64,000 bases of DNA from Trichaptum fuscoviolaceum (taxonomy: Eukaryota > Basidiomycota > Agaricomycetes > Hymenochaetales > Trichaptaceae). The position numbers and the translations under genes are program-made. This document shows, in pieces, positions 36,991-46,646 of this stretch. Each line of letters starts with the position of its first letter. The first letter of the stretch is position 1. The notes under the pieces are model-generated. The model was not told the origin of the DNA, searched no databases, and saw only the letters and a program-made list of their open reading frames with translations. The stretch lies in NCBI GenBank assembly GCA_910574455.1, contig CAJSYZ010000007.1:5327974-5391973 (forward strand), read 5' to 3'.

Positions 36991-38003
36991 TCACGGGATG
37001 TTATACTGACTTCTCCTTAAAGACCATGCCTTGCTTCCATCAATCGAAGTTAATACGTTTTGTGAGCTTATGTCGATGGTTTCACAAAAGCTTCGGTCAG
37101 TTGAAGTTGATGCATTTTGCGAGCTTATGGTTCTTCCGATGGTTCCACTCCGAAATATTACTTCGGGGAACGCAGGGTCTGGCCGAGGGTGTCGTCCACA
37201 AAACCGACAGAATGTCCAGAATATACGCCTGTATCGTTCCTTTGCTTGGCGAAAGCCGAACAAAACGAATAAGACCAAAGAAAACAAGACGTCGATCCAC
37301 TGATCCCATCGTACTCCAAAGTTATCCCAGATGCTCGGCGTCCACGAGCTTGCGAGGACGACTCGAACAGTGCTGAGGGTGGTCTCGGATGTCCATCTCC
37401 TCCAGAATATGCCTATTGGTTCCTGCCTGCTTAACGTTAGAACGAGGGTGGTGACCCCTAATGGAAGAATGACGAGGGCGTCTATGCTGCCTAGGACAAA
37501 CATGCGTATGAAATCGCTCGTGCTCATGTCTGATAACGAGGCGAGATGTTCATTCATTTCCTTTCGATGGCGGTAGATCGTGTATATTATTCTAGCTGAA
37601 TAATGTATGAAACAGAGTCACTGACGATGTTAAGTGGAAGGTTGAAGATTAAGTCACGTACGACAATAGAATATGGCTGAGATAGCTGGGAAGACTACGG
37701 TCCAAACGTAGATAATGGCAAGCGATTGGGTGGATTTGACTGATGCGACTGAGCACCCAAGTTCTTCTACAATTTGATAACGCTCTGTCTGTTGAAAGTG
37801 ATCTAGAATGTAGCATAAATCAGAGTTCTGAAGAATTGAGTGATGTAAACCATTTACATAAGAGTACAACAAGTAGTGGAAGGCCAAGACACATCAAGCA
37901 ATCCGTACCGTTTCTCAAGATCTTCTAGAGTCCGATAAGCGTCTTACAATATTAAACCGTGATTGTACTGACTTTAGTTCTGGTCCGAGTTGCAGCCTGG
38001 AGC
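36991..38003 (-). pseudogene. STE3-type pheromone receptor, 3' part (split by transposon)
   Basis: This is the downstream part of a fungal G-protein-coupled mating receptor. Coding resumes at 38003 with the duplicated target sequence and AATRTRTKVSTIT, the loop after transmembrane helix 3. Next come CLGLPLLVVLLY (helix 4), HFQQTERYQIVEELGC, STQSLAIIYVWTVVFPAISAIFYC (helix 5, near 37700), IYRHRKEMNEHLAS, FVLGSIDALVILPLGV (helix 6, near 37480), WIDVLFSLVLFVLFGF (helix 7, near 37300), and a Ser-rich cytoplasmic tail ending SQYNIP at 36991. GCS in EELGCS and the RHRKE loop are family hallmarks. One splice, near 37920-37955, would require a 33-nt intron, so further decay is possible. Alone it lacks helices 1-3 and cannot be functional. 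Confidence 0.85.
37994..38003. repeat. 10-bp target-site duplication, left copy
   Basis: AGCCTGGAGC. An identical decamer lies at 58839-58848. In the receptor it encodes the LQA of RLQA. Ten bases fit the 8-11 bp duplications of Mutator-superfamily transposons. Confidence 0.8.
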
Positions 38004-38009
38004 GGCCTG

Positions 38010-38081
38010 ACGAAAAGGCCGCCTACAAGTGCCGCCGCTGCCGCATGCAGCCGCCTACAAGTATCGCCGCTGCCGCATGCA
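38010..38081 (+). repeat. Terminal inverted repeat core of the Mutator-like element, left
   Basis: Matches 58760-58831 in reverse complement. It contains two GCCGCCTACA words and two GCCGCTGCCGCATGCA words, so it is itself internally repetitive. Confidence 0.85.
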
Positions 38082-38157
38082 AGACTGCAGACACGGAACC
38101 AATGATAAATAAGATAAAATACTGTAGAAATTAATGAAGTCATTGCATGTGCCACAG

Positions 38158-38310
38158 CTGTCAAAACTGCCGCATGCAGTGCCGCCTACCTGTCAAAACT
38201 ACCGCATGCAGTGCCGCCTACCTGTCAAACTACCGCATGCAGTGCCGCCTACCTGTCAAAACTACCGCATGCAGTGCCGCCTACCTGTCAAAACTGCCGC
38301 ATACAGGCTT
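38158..38310. repeat. Subterminal tandem repeats, 31-33-bp unit, about five copies
   Basis: Units read CCTGTCAAAACTACCGCATG followed by CAGTGCCGCCTA, with a one-base deletion in one copy. The GCATGCAG and GCCGCCTA words match the terminal repeat. These may be transposase binding sites. Confidence 0.85.
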
Positions 38311-38571
38311 GAAGACTGCGGTCAAGCCGCATGCAGAGCTGCACTGGGGTCCCGATCATTCCCGAAGCGTATTAGATTCAGGTACACACACAGCCACGCA
38401 TTCAGTCGCACACAGCCACTCATCAAATCATAGATCTCAAGTCATCGCATACGACAATATGATTACTTGTATAACAGAAGTAGATTAGAGACAAAACAAT
38501 CACAGTAGTGTCTATTGTAATGTACTAATAGGAAGTAAAATAACAAGATAATTAACTATAAACATTTGAAA

Positions 38572-40863
38572 TCAAAACGGCACATGCGCGGGAGGTGAAG
38601 GGAGTCGATGAAAAGTCTTCGTAAACTTGTCGATGTAGAACTCGATACAGTCCCCTAAAGCCTTCTTGCACGAGTCTTCAGAATGATTACTGCTTACGAA
38701 GCCAATCATCCATTCCGGGGCGTCTGGCCAAAAGCGCAAGACCTCGAGCAATCCGTCCAGCATAGATCTGTTTGGATTTGTGGTCCAAATATCCCGAGGC
38801 TCGTTAGACGGGTCAGGGAAAAGTCGCGGTGATCCGTCTACTTCTCGCCAGATGCGTTGTGCACCGTAGGCTCGCAATCCGGCAGCCATAGAGTCCCCAA
38901 TGACATCCATACCGGTCATAATTTGATCCGCCTCGAGCAGGTCCATGCGGAACAGACATTCGCAGACGTCCCACAGGATACGAGCGCGCAGCCTTGCGTC
39001 AGAGCTAATATCATTGTAGGAGATGGAGCGATCAGCCCATATCACTTCACACGATCTAGAGTAAGGCGTAAATTTGCCCTCGACGGCAAAGATCACTTTG
39101 ATGGACTGCTGGTGTGCGTTTCTAGCAATTTTCGAGCGAGATTTACCTATAGCAGCGGGGTCGATCTTAGGAACCAAGTCACTTCGAGAGGGCAAAGTTT
39201 CTTTTAAACGCTCCAGCGAAGGAGATGCCACAGCATTGTCCAGAGGTAGATGGCCTTTGGTGTAGTCGCCCAGGAGTGCGATTCGCCAATCCTGTATCTT
39301 CAGGCCACCAGGCTCGGTCAAGTATACGGATTGCTTTAAGGCTGCGCTCTCGCAGAACGGTTTGATTCGAATCCAGTTATGGATGTGTTCGTATGTCTTT
39401 TCCGTGGACTGGGATCCAAAGAGATGGATAGGAGGAAATTGGTATTGTGCAGGAGAGTCTCTGTTGGCCGGGAGAGGAGAAACGCGCTCGAGTGCGGCTC
39501 GCCACATTAGAGGTATGTCCGGAAGGTCCGGAAGGTGTGCCGGTAAGACGAAGGATATGGAGAAAGACAGTGGATGACCAGGCCCTTCCTGAGCATCTTT
39601 TGGCGTCGCCTTCGCTCGTCTTTTCCGCTTGGGTTTCAAGGTCTTGCCAGGTCGTTCGTCATCAGAGTCAGAAAGTCGAGGGGGTGAGGCAGGCGAGTCC
39701 ATGTTTTCATGCGCTCGCTTTTTGAGGGAGTTACCAACCTCCAATGGTGCCCGGTTAAGTCCTTGGTCACGGCCCATTGCATGTCTCATATTTGAGATGA
39801 GAGAAATCATGCCAGCTTCCGTTAATAGCGAGTTCCGGCCCGACCGTAGACTAACAGGGCAGTTGGTAGAAGGTGACATTGCCATGAAAAGCTCCCTTCC
39901 GTCTAACCGACTTCGCCATGGGTTACGAGCGAGTACAGAGTCCCAGGGCAATGGATCCACAACTCTGTAGATGCGAGTGTCACCCAGAACACTGTGGTAT
40001 GGGCGAATGAACCAGACAGGTATCCTTGCTCGTCGAAGTTCTTCCGCTAGCGCCCCGTTATCAACAAAGACGCCTCGGAACGCAAGAGGGTGCGCGTCAA
40101 CTGGTTTGGTGAGCGACATTACACGACGTGCGACCATCTTGATATAAAAATATAGGCCGAAAAGCTCCCGTATCGATCTCTGGACCTCGCGAACGCGTTG
40201 AATGACGTCTCGTTCCGCTCGTGGTTCTCGTTTCAGTTGTTCGACTGCAAGACGAGCCTGGTTCGAGATGTGCATCAGCAAGTCCCTCTGATCTCTGCCT
40301 AACTCATTTTCCACCTCGGCGCATGTGGCGATAGTGAGCTCCAGAGCCCTTGACAAATCATTTGAGAAGTCCGACTTCAATGTACCCACAGGCTCTGAGA
40401 ATAGCTCGAACGGAGACGGACCAGACTCTATCCAATCATCGGCTTCCACTGCTCGCCAGACGACTCCACGGTCGCGTAAAATGTCGTGCATCGGTGGGTC
40501 GGGAATTCTGTGTGGAATACACATGTGGTGCACGACAGGATTGCAGTATATCTGAGGCCAGATGGAGTATTCATGAGGCCCCCAGTGTCCGTCTGCTCGC
40601 TGAAAGAACCCTCTATCATCGAAGTCAGGAAATTCCGGAATCCAGCTCATGTTCGGGGACGAGACAATTTTGAACGAGTCGGAAGACCATCTGATCGCAG
40701 TTGCGCTCTGACAGTCATACGCATTCCGAATCTGACGAGGTACGTCTGCGATGTTCATAGATTAAAATGAAGAAATCCTATGATAAGTTAAGGACCCACC
40801 ATCTCGCATGTTCACTTTAAGCTCTGGAAAGTGTCTTCCAGCTTCTATTTGCCACTGCGCCAT
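38572..40863 (-). CDS. Transposon-borne protein of unknown function, about 750 residues
   Basis: Start MAQWQIEAGRHFPELKVNMR at 40863. One intron (about 40745-40798, GTGGGT to CGCAG) joins it to DVPRQIRNAYDCQS, and the rest is a single exon to the stop at 38572. Features: WIPEFPDFDDRGFFQRAD near 40620; DRGVVWRAVEADDWIESG near 40460; a Lys/Arg-rich low-complexity block with a basic signal (KTLKPKRKRRAKATPK, near 39620); then a globular C-terminal half with HLFGSQSTEKTYEHIHNW and a Trp-rich end. No catalytic motif is visible. It is transcribed divergently from the transposase across a 1.35-kb spacer, the layout of a two-gene transposon, so an accessory or DNA-targeting role is plausible but unproven. 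The frame is intact. Confidence 0.75.
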
Positions 40864-42212
40864 TGTGAAGGAGTTTCGTGACCGCTGGTCAAACACTCTA
40901 CTTCAGCGTTCTGCCGTTCTCGTTCGACGACGGCAATTATTGATTGCACTCGGGAGCAGACAACAATGCGACGAGAGGGACCGAAGGCCGACAGTCGATT
41001 AATTGTCTACAGACAGAGCTCGGAGGCAACGCGAAGTGACCACTTTGCTCTGTCTAGGGAAGAGGATAATGAGTTTCGAGCACAGAATGCTTTCAAGTTC
41101 CAACTCGCGTGCGACTGGCACTGGCATACTACTACTAAATCCGGCAAATTAACACCGTTCAGTTGCCACTGGCAGTGCTTCCACGCCACCTTGCCAGCAC
41201 ATCTGCGCGTGTTTGATACCTCTCTTAACAACCCCTATACATCGACCCTCCCTCACTCTTTCCCTTCTACAATGTCGACCATCATTCGAATTCTGTTTCC
41301 TGGCGGACTGGTGCGATCTCTTTTTCTTGGCTGACGGGTACTCTCAATGACACTGACTCTATGATACTATAGTATCGATCAAGCGAATCTCTCCCCTCAC
41401 TGCTTCGCCTCGCGACATGGGTGACGCATCGATCTCGACCTGGTCAACGTCGCTGTAGCTTAGCGCTGCGGCTGATGTGGCTGGTAGACTTTGAGCCTGC
41501 TTCGGCGACCTCTTAGAGTATCTTTAATACGACGATCAAGACGATATGATTGGAGTGCGGATGTAGGAGAGTTTTGGACTTCAGAGGGCCGAAGTTCTTT
41601 TTTGTAACAATACTTGAGTGGTATGTTTCTTTGCAACAGATAGCAAAGGATTATAACGGCTTAAAAGGTCACCCAGTTACCTCGAGCGAGGGAAACGGCC
41701 TTGTTTCATCTTTCAAGTTGGGGTACGCGTTTGTTTCATCTTGTATGGGCTCATTCATCTCAATCTGCTCTTCTGGCCATTTAGCGTTGTGGTCGGAACC
41801 ATGTGCTGCACAACATTTAGTGGTGGCCTTCAATGGCTGATGATCTGTCGGCCGTATGGTACTTATCGGGGTCTTGGTAAAATCTAGGGTCACCAGGCAT
41901 TCTAGGTCATGGAGAAAGTTGAGCCGTCCTCGATTGCTCCTTCGCATTGTCGACCGTGCAGTGATTTGCCAGATGTTCTTGCAAACATGTGTCGGAACAT
42001 ACTCATCTGCATATTGCCTCGTCTTCGACCCTTTTCAATTATCACGAATAAATTCCCTTAATTGTGGACTTCACTCGCCACTTCCCTGGCCCCCTCCATC
42101 TCTCTCACTCAACTCAGACGTGGGCGACGACATGTTACCGACTGCGCATATTTAACACTTTTGAGAGGTGATGGTTCGAAGTCTTTTATGGCTTTTAGTC
42201 GTTGGCAGCATC
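40864..42212. promoter_or_regulatory. Divergent promoter region of the giant transposon
   Basis: Lies between the starts of the 750-residue gene (-) and the transposase (+). No gene-like ORF. It contains several pyrimidine-rich tracts and no clear TATA at a useful distance, so regulation cannot be read. Confidence 0.4.
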
Positions 42213-42670
42213 ATGGAGTCGAATGGCTTTACTCCATTTGTGCATCATTATTTGTCTTTGCCTCAGGCGGAGAGGAAACGGGTCTATAGCGTGCAACACA
42301 ACGAACAAGGTTCGAGACTTTCATTGGATGTCAGATTATTGTAACGAGTGATTTATCTTTGATCTACCAGGCAACCTTCTTGTTTCTGTGAATGCAAACG
42401 ATACACTCGGATTATCAAGTTGTGAGTATTCTTCGTCTCTTGATAATGTGTGGTTTATTGACAACAATATCTTTACCTTTTGATTAGACGGCGTACCACA
42501 TCAGAACCAACTCGGTCATAATGCGTATCCTACTCAATTTTCCCATGACGGACTACTTCAGCATCAGTTTCCTGGCCTAGCATCCCCTTCAGGCGTTCAA
42601 CACCAGCTTCCTCTCTCTGATTATGCGCCGATGCAGGCCTTCGTGGGCAATGATGGCCAACAAGTGATGC
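42213..42670 (+). pseudogene. Mutator-like transposase, N-terminal exons (interrupted by LTR element)
   Basis: Start MESNGFTPFVHHYLSLPQAE at 42213 (QAERKRVYSVQHNEQ). Introns follow at about 42310-42369 and 42422-42488. The third exon encodes YGVPHQNQLGHNAYPT through GNDGQQVM and is cut after GATGC at 42670 by a retrotransposon LTR. Reading into the LTR soon meets a stop. Removing the retroelement and one GATGC gives GQQVM-QPANFG in frame with the part at 49124-55562. Gln/Pro-rich and apparently disordered. Confidence 0.7.
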
Positions 42671-45166
42671 TGTTACGACCTGGGGGGAACCTGGGGGCCG
42701 GGGCGCGTTAGCGGCTTCCGGGGCAAGGCCTGGGAGAGCGCGCGGCAGCGGAGAAGGCGAAGGGGAACCGTTAAGGACGCTACAACGCCAACGGAGTCGC
42801 GCGGGGAGCGGGGCTACGGGGGCGAGACGCAAGGGGGCTCAAGGCGAGGACGGGACGGAGTCAGAGTCGAGGCGGGGAAGGCAGAGTCGAGGCGCGGGGG
42901 GACAGAGTCGAGACGCGGGGAAATGCCAAGCGGGATTCTGGCGGGAATCTGGATTCGCGCGGGAATCTGGATTCGTGCGGGAATCTGGATTCGTGCAGGG
43001 ATCGCAGAGCGGGAATCGTTCGGGACTTTGGCGGGAATCGCAGAGCGGGATTCTGGCGGGAATCTCAGAGCGGGATTCTGGGCAGGACTCAGAGCGGGAT
43101 TCACAGAGCGGGATCCGGGACAAGACAGAGACAGGAGAGCCAGAGAGCAGGCGTGCTCAGGACAGGAGCAGAGAGCTCAGGATAACCGGGATCTCAAGGC
43201 AACACTTCTGTTTATCAGGAGGAGGTTCCCTAAGGAAGCACTCGACAAGTCAGCATTGTAAAACTACACTAGAGATAAGACAGAAACACACCTAAGGAAG
43301 CACTCGACAAGAGGACAAAAGTGAGTGCTCCTTACGGTGGCGACAGGTATTTATCTACTGGGCAGAATCTACAGGGAACGGGCATGCACAAACGCGCAAC
43401 TAACTAGTTACACAATCTTGCGGGCGAAGGCCGCGCATACAGTGACGTGAATCCGGGATTCGGGATTCGGTGCGGGAACATCTGGGCAAGATCTAAGGGA
43501 ACGAGCGTGAAGCATGGTCAAGTGAAACAAAGAGAACTAAAGGAATGTAATTGTGTGCGAGGTATCAAGCTGGCGCACAGGCAGCGGGGTAACGAGCGTG
43601 GGGGGGCGGATGTAATGCATACATCGTCTCGGGATAAGTTGCAGGCAACTTCTGGCGTGGATCAGGGTCGCGGGAGATCGACAGGGACCAACTTCGAAGA
43701 AGCCGGTGCTTCGATGTCGTAACGAAGCCTAATCGCGAGGCGCGCGCGGGGCAGGGCGACTAAGGATGAGGTTCGAGTCCTTGCGGACAATGAGATCAAT
43801 CCCGCACACGGGGTGGCGGGAATCTGGTCTACGGGCCGGGACAGGACGCTACTAACGAGACTAGTTGGCTGGCACGTGCGTGGCCAGGCCAATCACCTGG
43901 GGCTATCTCAAGACGAGGTTAGCATCGAGGAGCGGGGAAGCTAAGGGGTTTCCCTTGGACAACGGGAAACTCGCGCGATTCGTGACGGGGTCATGCAGGG
44001 AATCTGGTTCGGGTTTCGACCGGGTTTCGAGTTCGGGTTTCGACTGGGAATCGAGTTCGGGTTTAGACCGGGTTTCGAGTTCGGGTTTCTGGGAATCGAG
44101 TTCGGGTTTAGACCGGGAATCGAGTTCGGGTTTCGACCGGGAATCGAGACAGGGAATCTTTCGGGAATCAGAGCGGGAACTTAGCTGGGGTTGCGATGGG
44201 AATCGCGGCGGGATCGAAGGCGGGAATCCTGCGAGGGATTTGCGCAGGGATTCGAGACGGGACGCGAGGCGGGAAACGAGCGGGATTTCGACTGGGATCG
44301 TGCGGGGGAAAGGAGCGGGATTCCAACCGGGAAGCAAGCGGGGTTTCTACCGGGAATGAGCGGGGGGAGTCTGGCGAGACTCTAGTCGGGAAACGAGCGG
44401 GGGGAGTTTGGCGGGATTGTCAGAGAGGACGCTTGACAGCGTTCGCGGCGAGGCGGTATTCCTGGCGGGGCAGGCTGTGGACGAACAAGGGCAGGTCGAG
44501 AGGCACAGGATGTCGAAGGGGTTAGCTAGGGCACCGTGGCAGGACGAGCGCAGGGCAGGGTTCGTGACCGGGCAGGATTGCGGGACAGCAATCCTTGACC
44601 GCTGTCGTGTTGGCTTACTCAAGGCCAGACAGAGGTCGGCTTTGGACGCAGTGGATCAATCTCCTAACTGCACTTCATGACTGTGGACGCGAGGCCGGGA
44701 TCTGGTATCCGGGCATAGTCGAGAACCTACGAGGTCTGGGATAGCTATGGCTATGGCTATGGCTGTGGCAGGCTATGGCTATGGCTGTGGCTATGGTGAG
44801 TGACTTCGGGACTATGGCGAGGTACGGGGTTCACTGGAGCGGGGAACAGAGCATGACGGGAGCGGGGAGCGAGCGGGGGATCATCCTAGAGTCGGGGGAA
44901 CGACGAGGCGGGCTAGGGATGGATCGAGACGCGGGGACGAGGCGGGGGACTGACGAGGAGACGTGGGCGAGGACAAGCAGGGGCGAGGAGGTCGTAGCGG
45001 GGCGGAACTCTAGCAGGAGAATGCATGGCGAAGCAGAGGTTCTTCCGGGATCAGAGAGCGGGGGATCCTTTCGGGATCTAGCCAAGGTCGCGATTTCGGG
45101 TTTCAGTATACCGGGTTTCTGTTCGGGATTGCCTTAGACATGTTGGGGTCCTGGGGGATCCCGACA
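42671..45166 (-). repeat. LTR, 3' copy relative to the element, 2.5 kb
   Basis: On the plus strand it starts TGTTACGACCTGGGGG and ends GGGGATCCCGACA. Very G-rich, with CGGGAATC-like words repeated dozens of times, an 18-bp tandem (GGGAATCTGGATTCGTGC) in three copies near 42940, GGGTTTCGAGTTCG tandems near 44010-44140, and GGCTATGGCTAT repeats near 44740. All long ORFs in it (for example 43865-44359) are compositional. Confidence 0.88.
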
Positions 45167-45180
45167 TTACCCCCCTCCAA
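45167..45180 (-). other. Candidate polypurine tract
   Basis: The minus strand reads TTTGGAGGGGGGTAA directly before the LTR's TGTCGGG end, where second-strand synthesis starts in LTR retroelements. This orients the element. Confidence 0.65.
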
Positions 45181-45358
45181 AGGTGCTACTCCGGAGCACC
45201 AAAGGATTAGAGTAGTCTTTAGCTTTCCGTACTAATTATCCAATACTTAATAACCATAATCATAACCAAGGCGCAGAGTTTTTCGGGATTTCTGTCGAGA
45301 AACCATTATTACCAAGGCGGGACTAAACATAATCCGAAAAAAAAATTCGCGGGGGAAT

Positions 45359-46543
45359 CTACCGGCTTTTGACCAAAATTCGCGCCAAAGGGCGGCTTTG
45401 CTTTCGTCGAGGCGTGCCTTTCCCACCAAGCTGGGGAGAGGCAGTCAGTTTGCCTAGGCGGTCGGGTTTCGCAAGGACCAGGGGCGGGGACGAAGCGGGG
45501 GTCGAGGACGAGACTTCAGGCTGGGCGGCCTCAGGGGGCCCTTCCGGGATCGACTGGGACGGGGCTGGACGGGATTTTCGGTGCAGGAAATCTACCAAAG
45601 TTCGGGACGCGTTTGCTTGTGCTTCTGCAGCACCAAGCAGTCGTTCGGGAACAACGGGGTCGAGCTGGGTCGGGATCGAAGCGGGAACTGGTTCAGAGAC
45701 CGGGGAAACAGGTGCGGGAACTGGAGGCACGGCGGGAAAAGCTGGGGTCGAAGCGTCTGGAGCGGGGGACGTGACAGTCGGGACCGGGGCGGCAGTAGAC
45801 TTTGACGGGATCGTTTGCAGGTCAGAGATGCATACTTGTATCAAACCCTGTAAGAGGCTTTCAACTTCGTGACGCAGGAACTGGCTGAACGCGGGATCCG
45901 TGTCTTGGACTATCTGGGTGCAGTAGGGCACCATTCGGGTCAGGACGTGTGCAACGCGGCTCAACGTGGCGGGAGACGGTTCTGAGGCAGCGGGGTCGCG
46001 GGTTTCCGGGGCAGAATCCGAGGACGTAGCTTGGACACCTATCGTCGCAAACTGGCGTTTCGGGCTAGACTTCTGGGGTGCAACCTTTGCGGGGGGAGCG
46101 GCTTTTTTCACGGGAGGCCTTTCAGCACAATCGCGAATCAAGTGGCCCTTTGTTCCACAGTAGAAGCAGAGCCCAAGTTTTCGCCTTTCATGCCTATCAG
46201 CATCAGAAAGGGTGCGCTTGGTCGAGGACGGGATTCGGGGAACCGTAGGACGGGGCATCGTGGCACGGGGCGGGGCAGTCGGACATACGGGAACCAAATG
46301 TTCGTTAGAACCGCAGTAGAAACAGAGGCGCAGTTTACGGCGCAGTTCACGGGTTTCTGGTATCGACGTATGGGACGCAGGGCGAGAGCGGAGACGAGGT
46401 GCTACCGAGGCTGGGGAAGTTGACCGGGACGTGGCTGGCGAGGCAGGGACAGAGACAAGCCGGGGGAGCTGGACAGCAGGTGACTGTGGCCGGGAATTGC
46501 TCGGGGAAGACGAGCGCGAGGAGCGGGAGTCTGACGCGGACAT
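45359..46543 (-). CDS. Gag-like protein with two zinc knuckles
   Basis: A single 394-residue ORF, MSASDSRSSRSSSPSNSRP, runs Ser/Pro/Arg-rich to two CCHC knuckles: CFYCGSNEHLVPVC (near 46320) and CFYCGTKGHLIRDC (near 46140). Knuckles of this shape are typical of nucleocapsid in fungal Ty3/Gypsy elements. A helical stretch (LSRVAHVLTRMVPYC) follows near 45950, then a Pro/Ala/Ser-rich tail ending LARILVKSR. In ordinary Gypsy gags the knuckles are near the C-terminus of a capsid domain. Here a capsid-like region is missing before them, so the protein is probably rearranged. The frame is fully open. Confidence 0.75.
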   Translation of the reverse strand: MSASDSRSSRSSSPSNSRPQSPAVQLPRLVSVPASPATSRSTSPASVAPRLRSRPASHTSIPETRELRRKLRLCFYCGSNEHLVPVCPTAPPRATMPRPTVPRIPSSTKRTLSDADRHERRKLGLCFYCGTKGHLIRDCAERPPVKKAAPPAKVAPQKSSPKRQFATIGVQATSSDSAPETRDPAASEPSPATLSRVAHVLTRMVPYCTQIVQDTDPAFSQFLRHEVESLLQGLIQVCISDLQTIPSKSTAAPVPTVTSPAPDASTPAFPAVPPVPAPVSPVSEPVPASIPTQLDPVVPERLLGAAEAQANASRTLVDFLHRKSRPAPSQSIPEGPPEAAQPEVSSSTPASSPPLVLAKPDRLGKLTASPQLGGKGTPRRKQSRPLARILVKSR

Positions 46544-46646
46544 AGCGACACGGGGATTTTTGTCGAAGTCCGAAAAAAAAGAGTCGGGTAAAGAACGTAG
46601 ATTGTTGCCAATCCTGGTTACGGTAAGCTTTAGACTTTTGTCCTAA

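Noticed and set aside
43865..44525. Long overlapping ORFs rich in Gly, Ser, Arg and Glu in both LTRs
   Set aside because: They are open in several frames on both strands because of the repeated GGGAATC-type words, and both LTRs carry them identically. Not genes.
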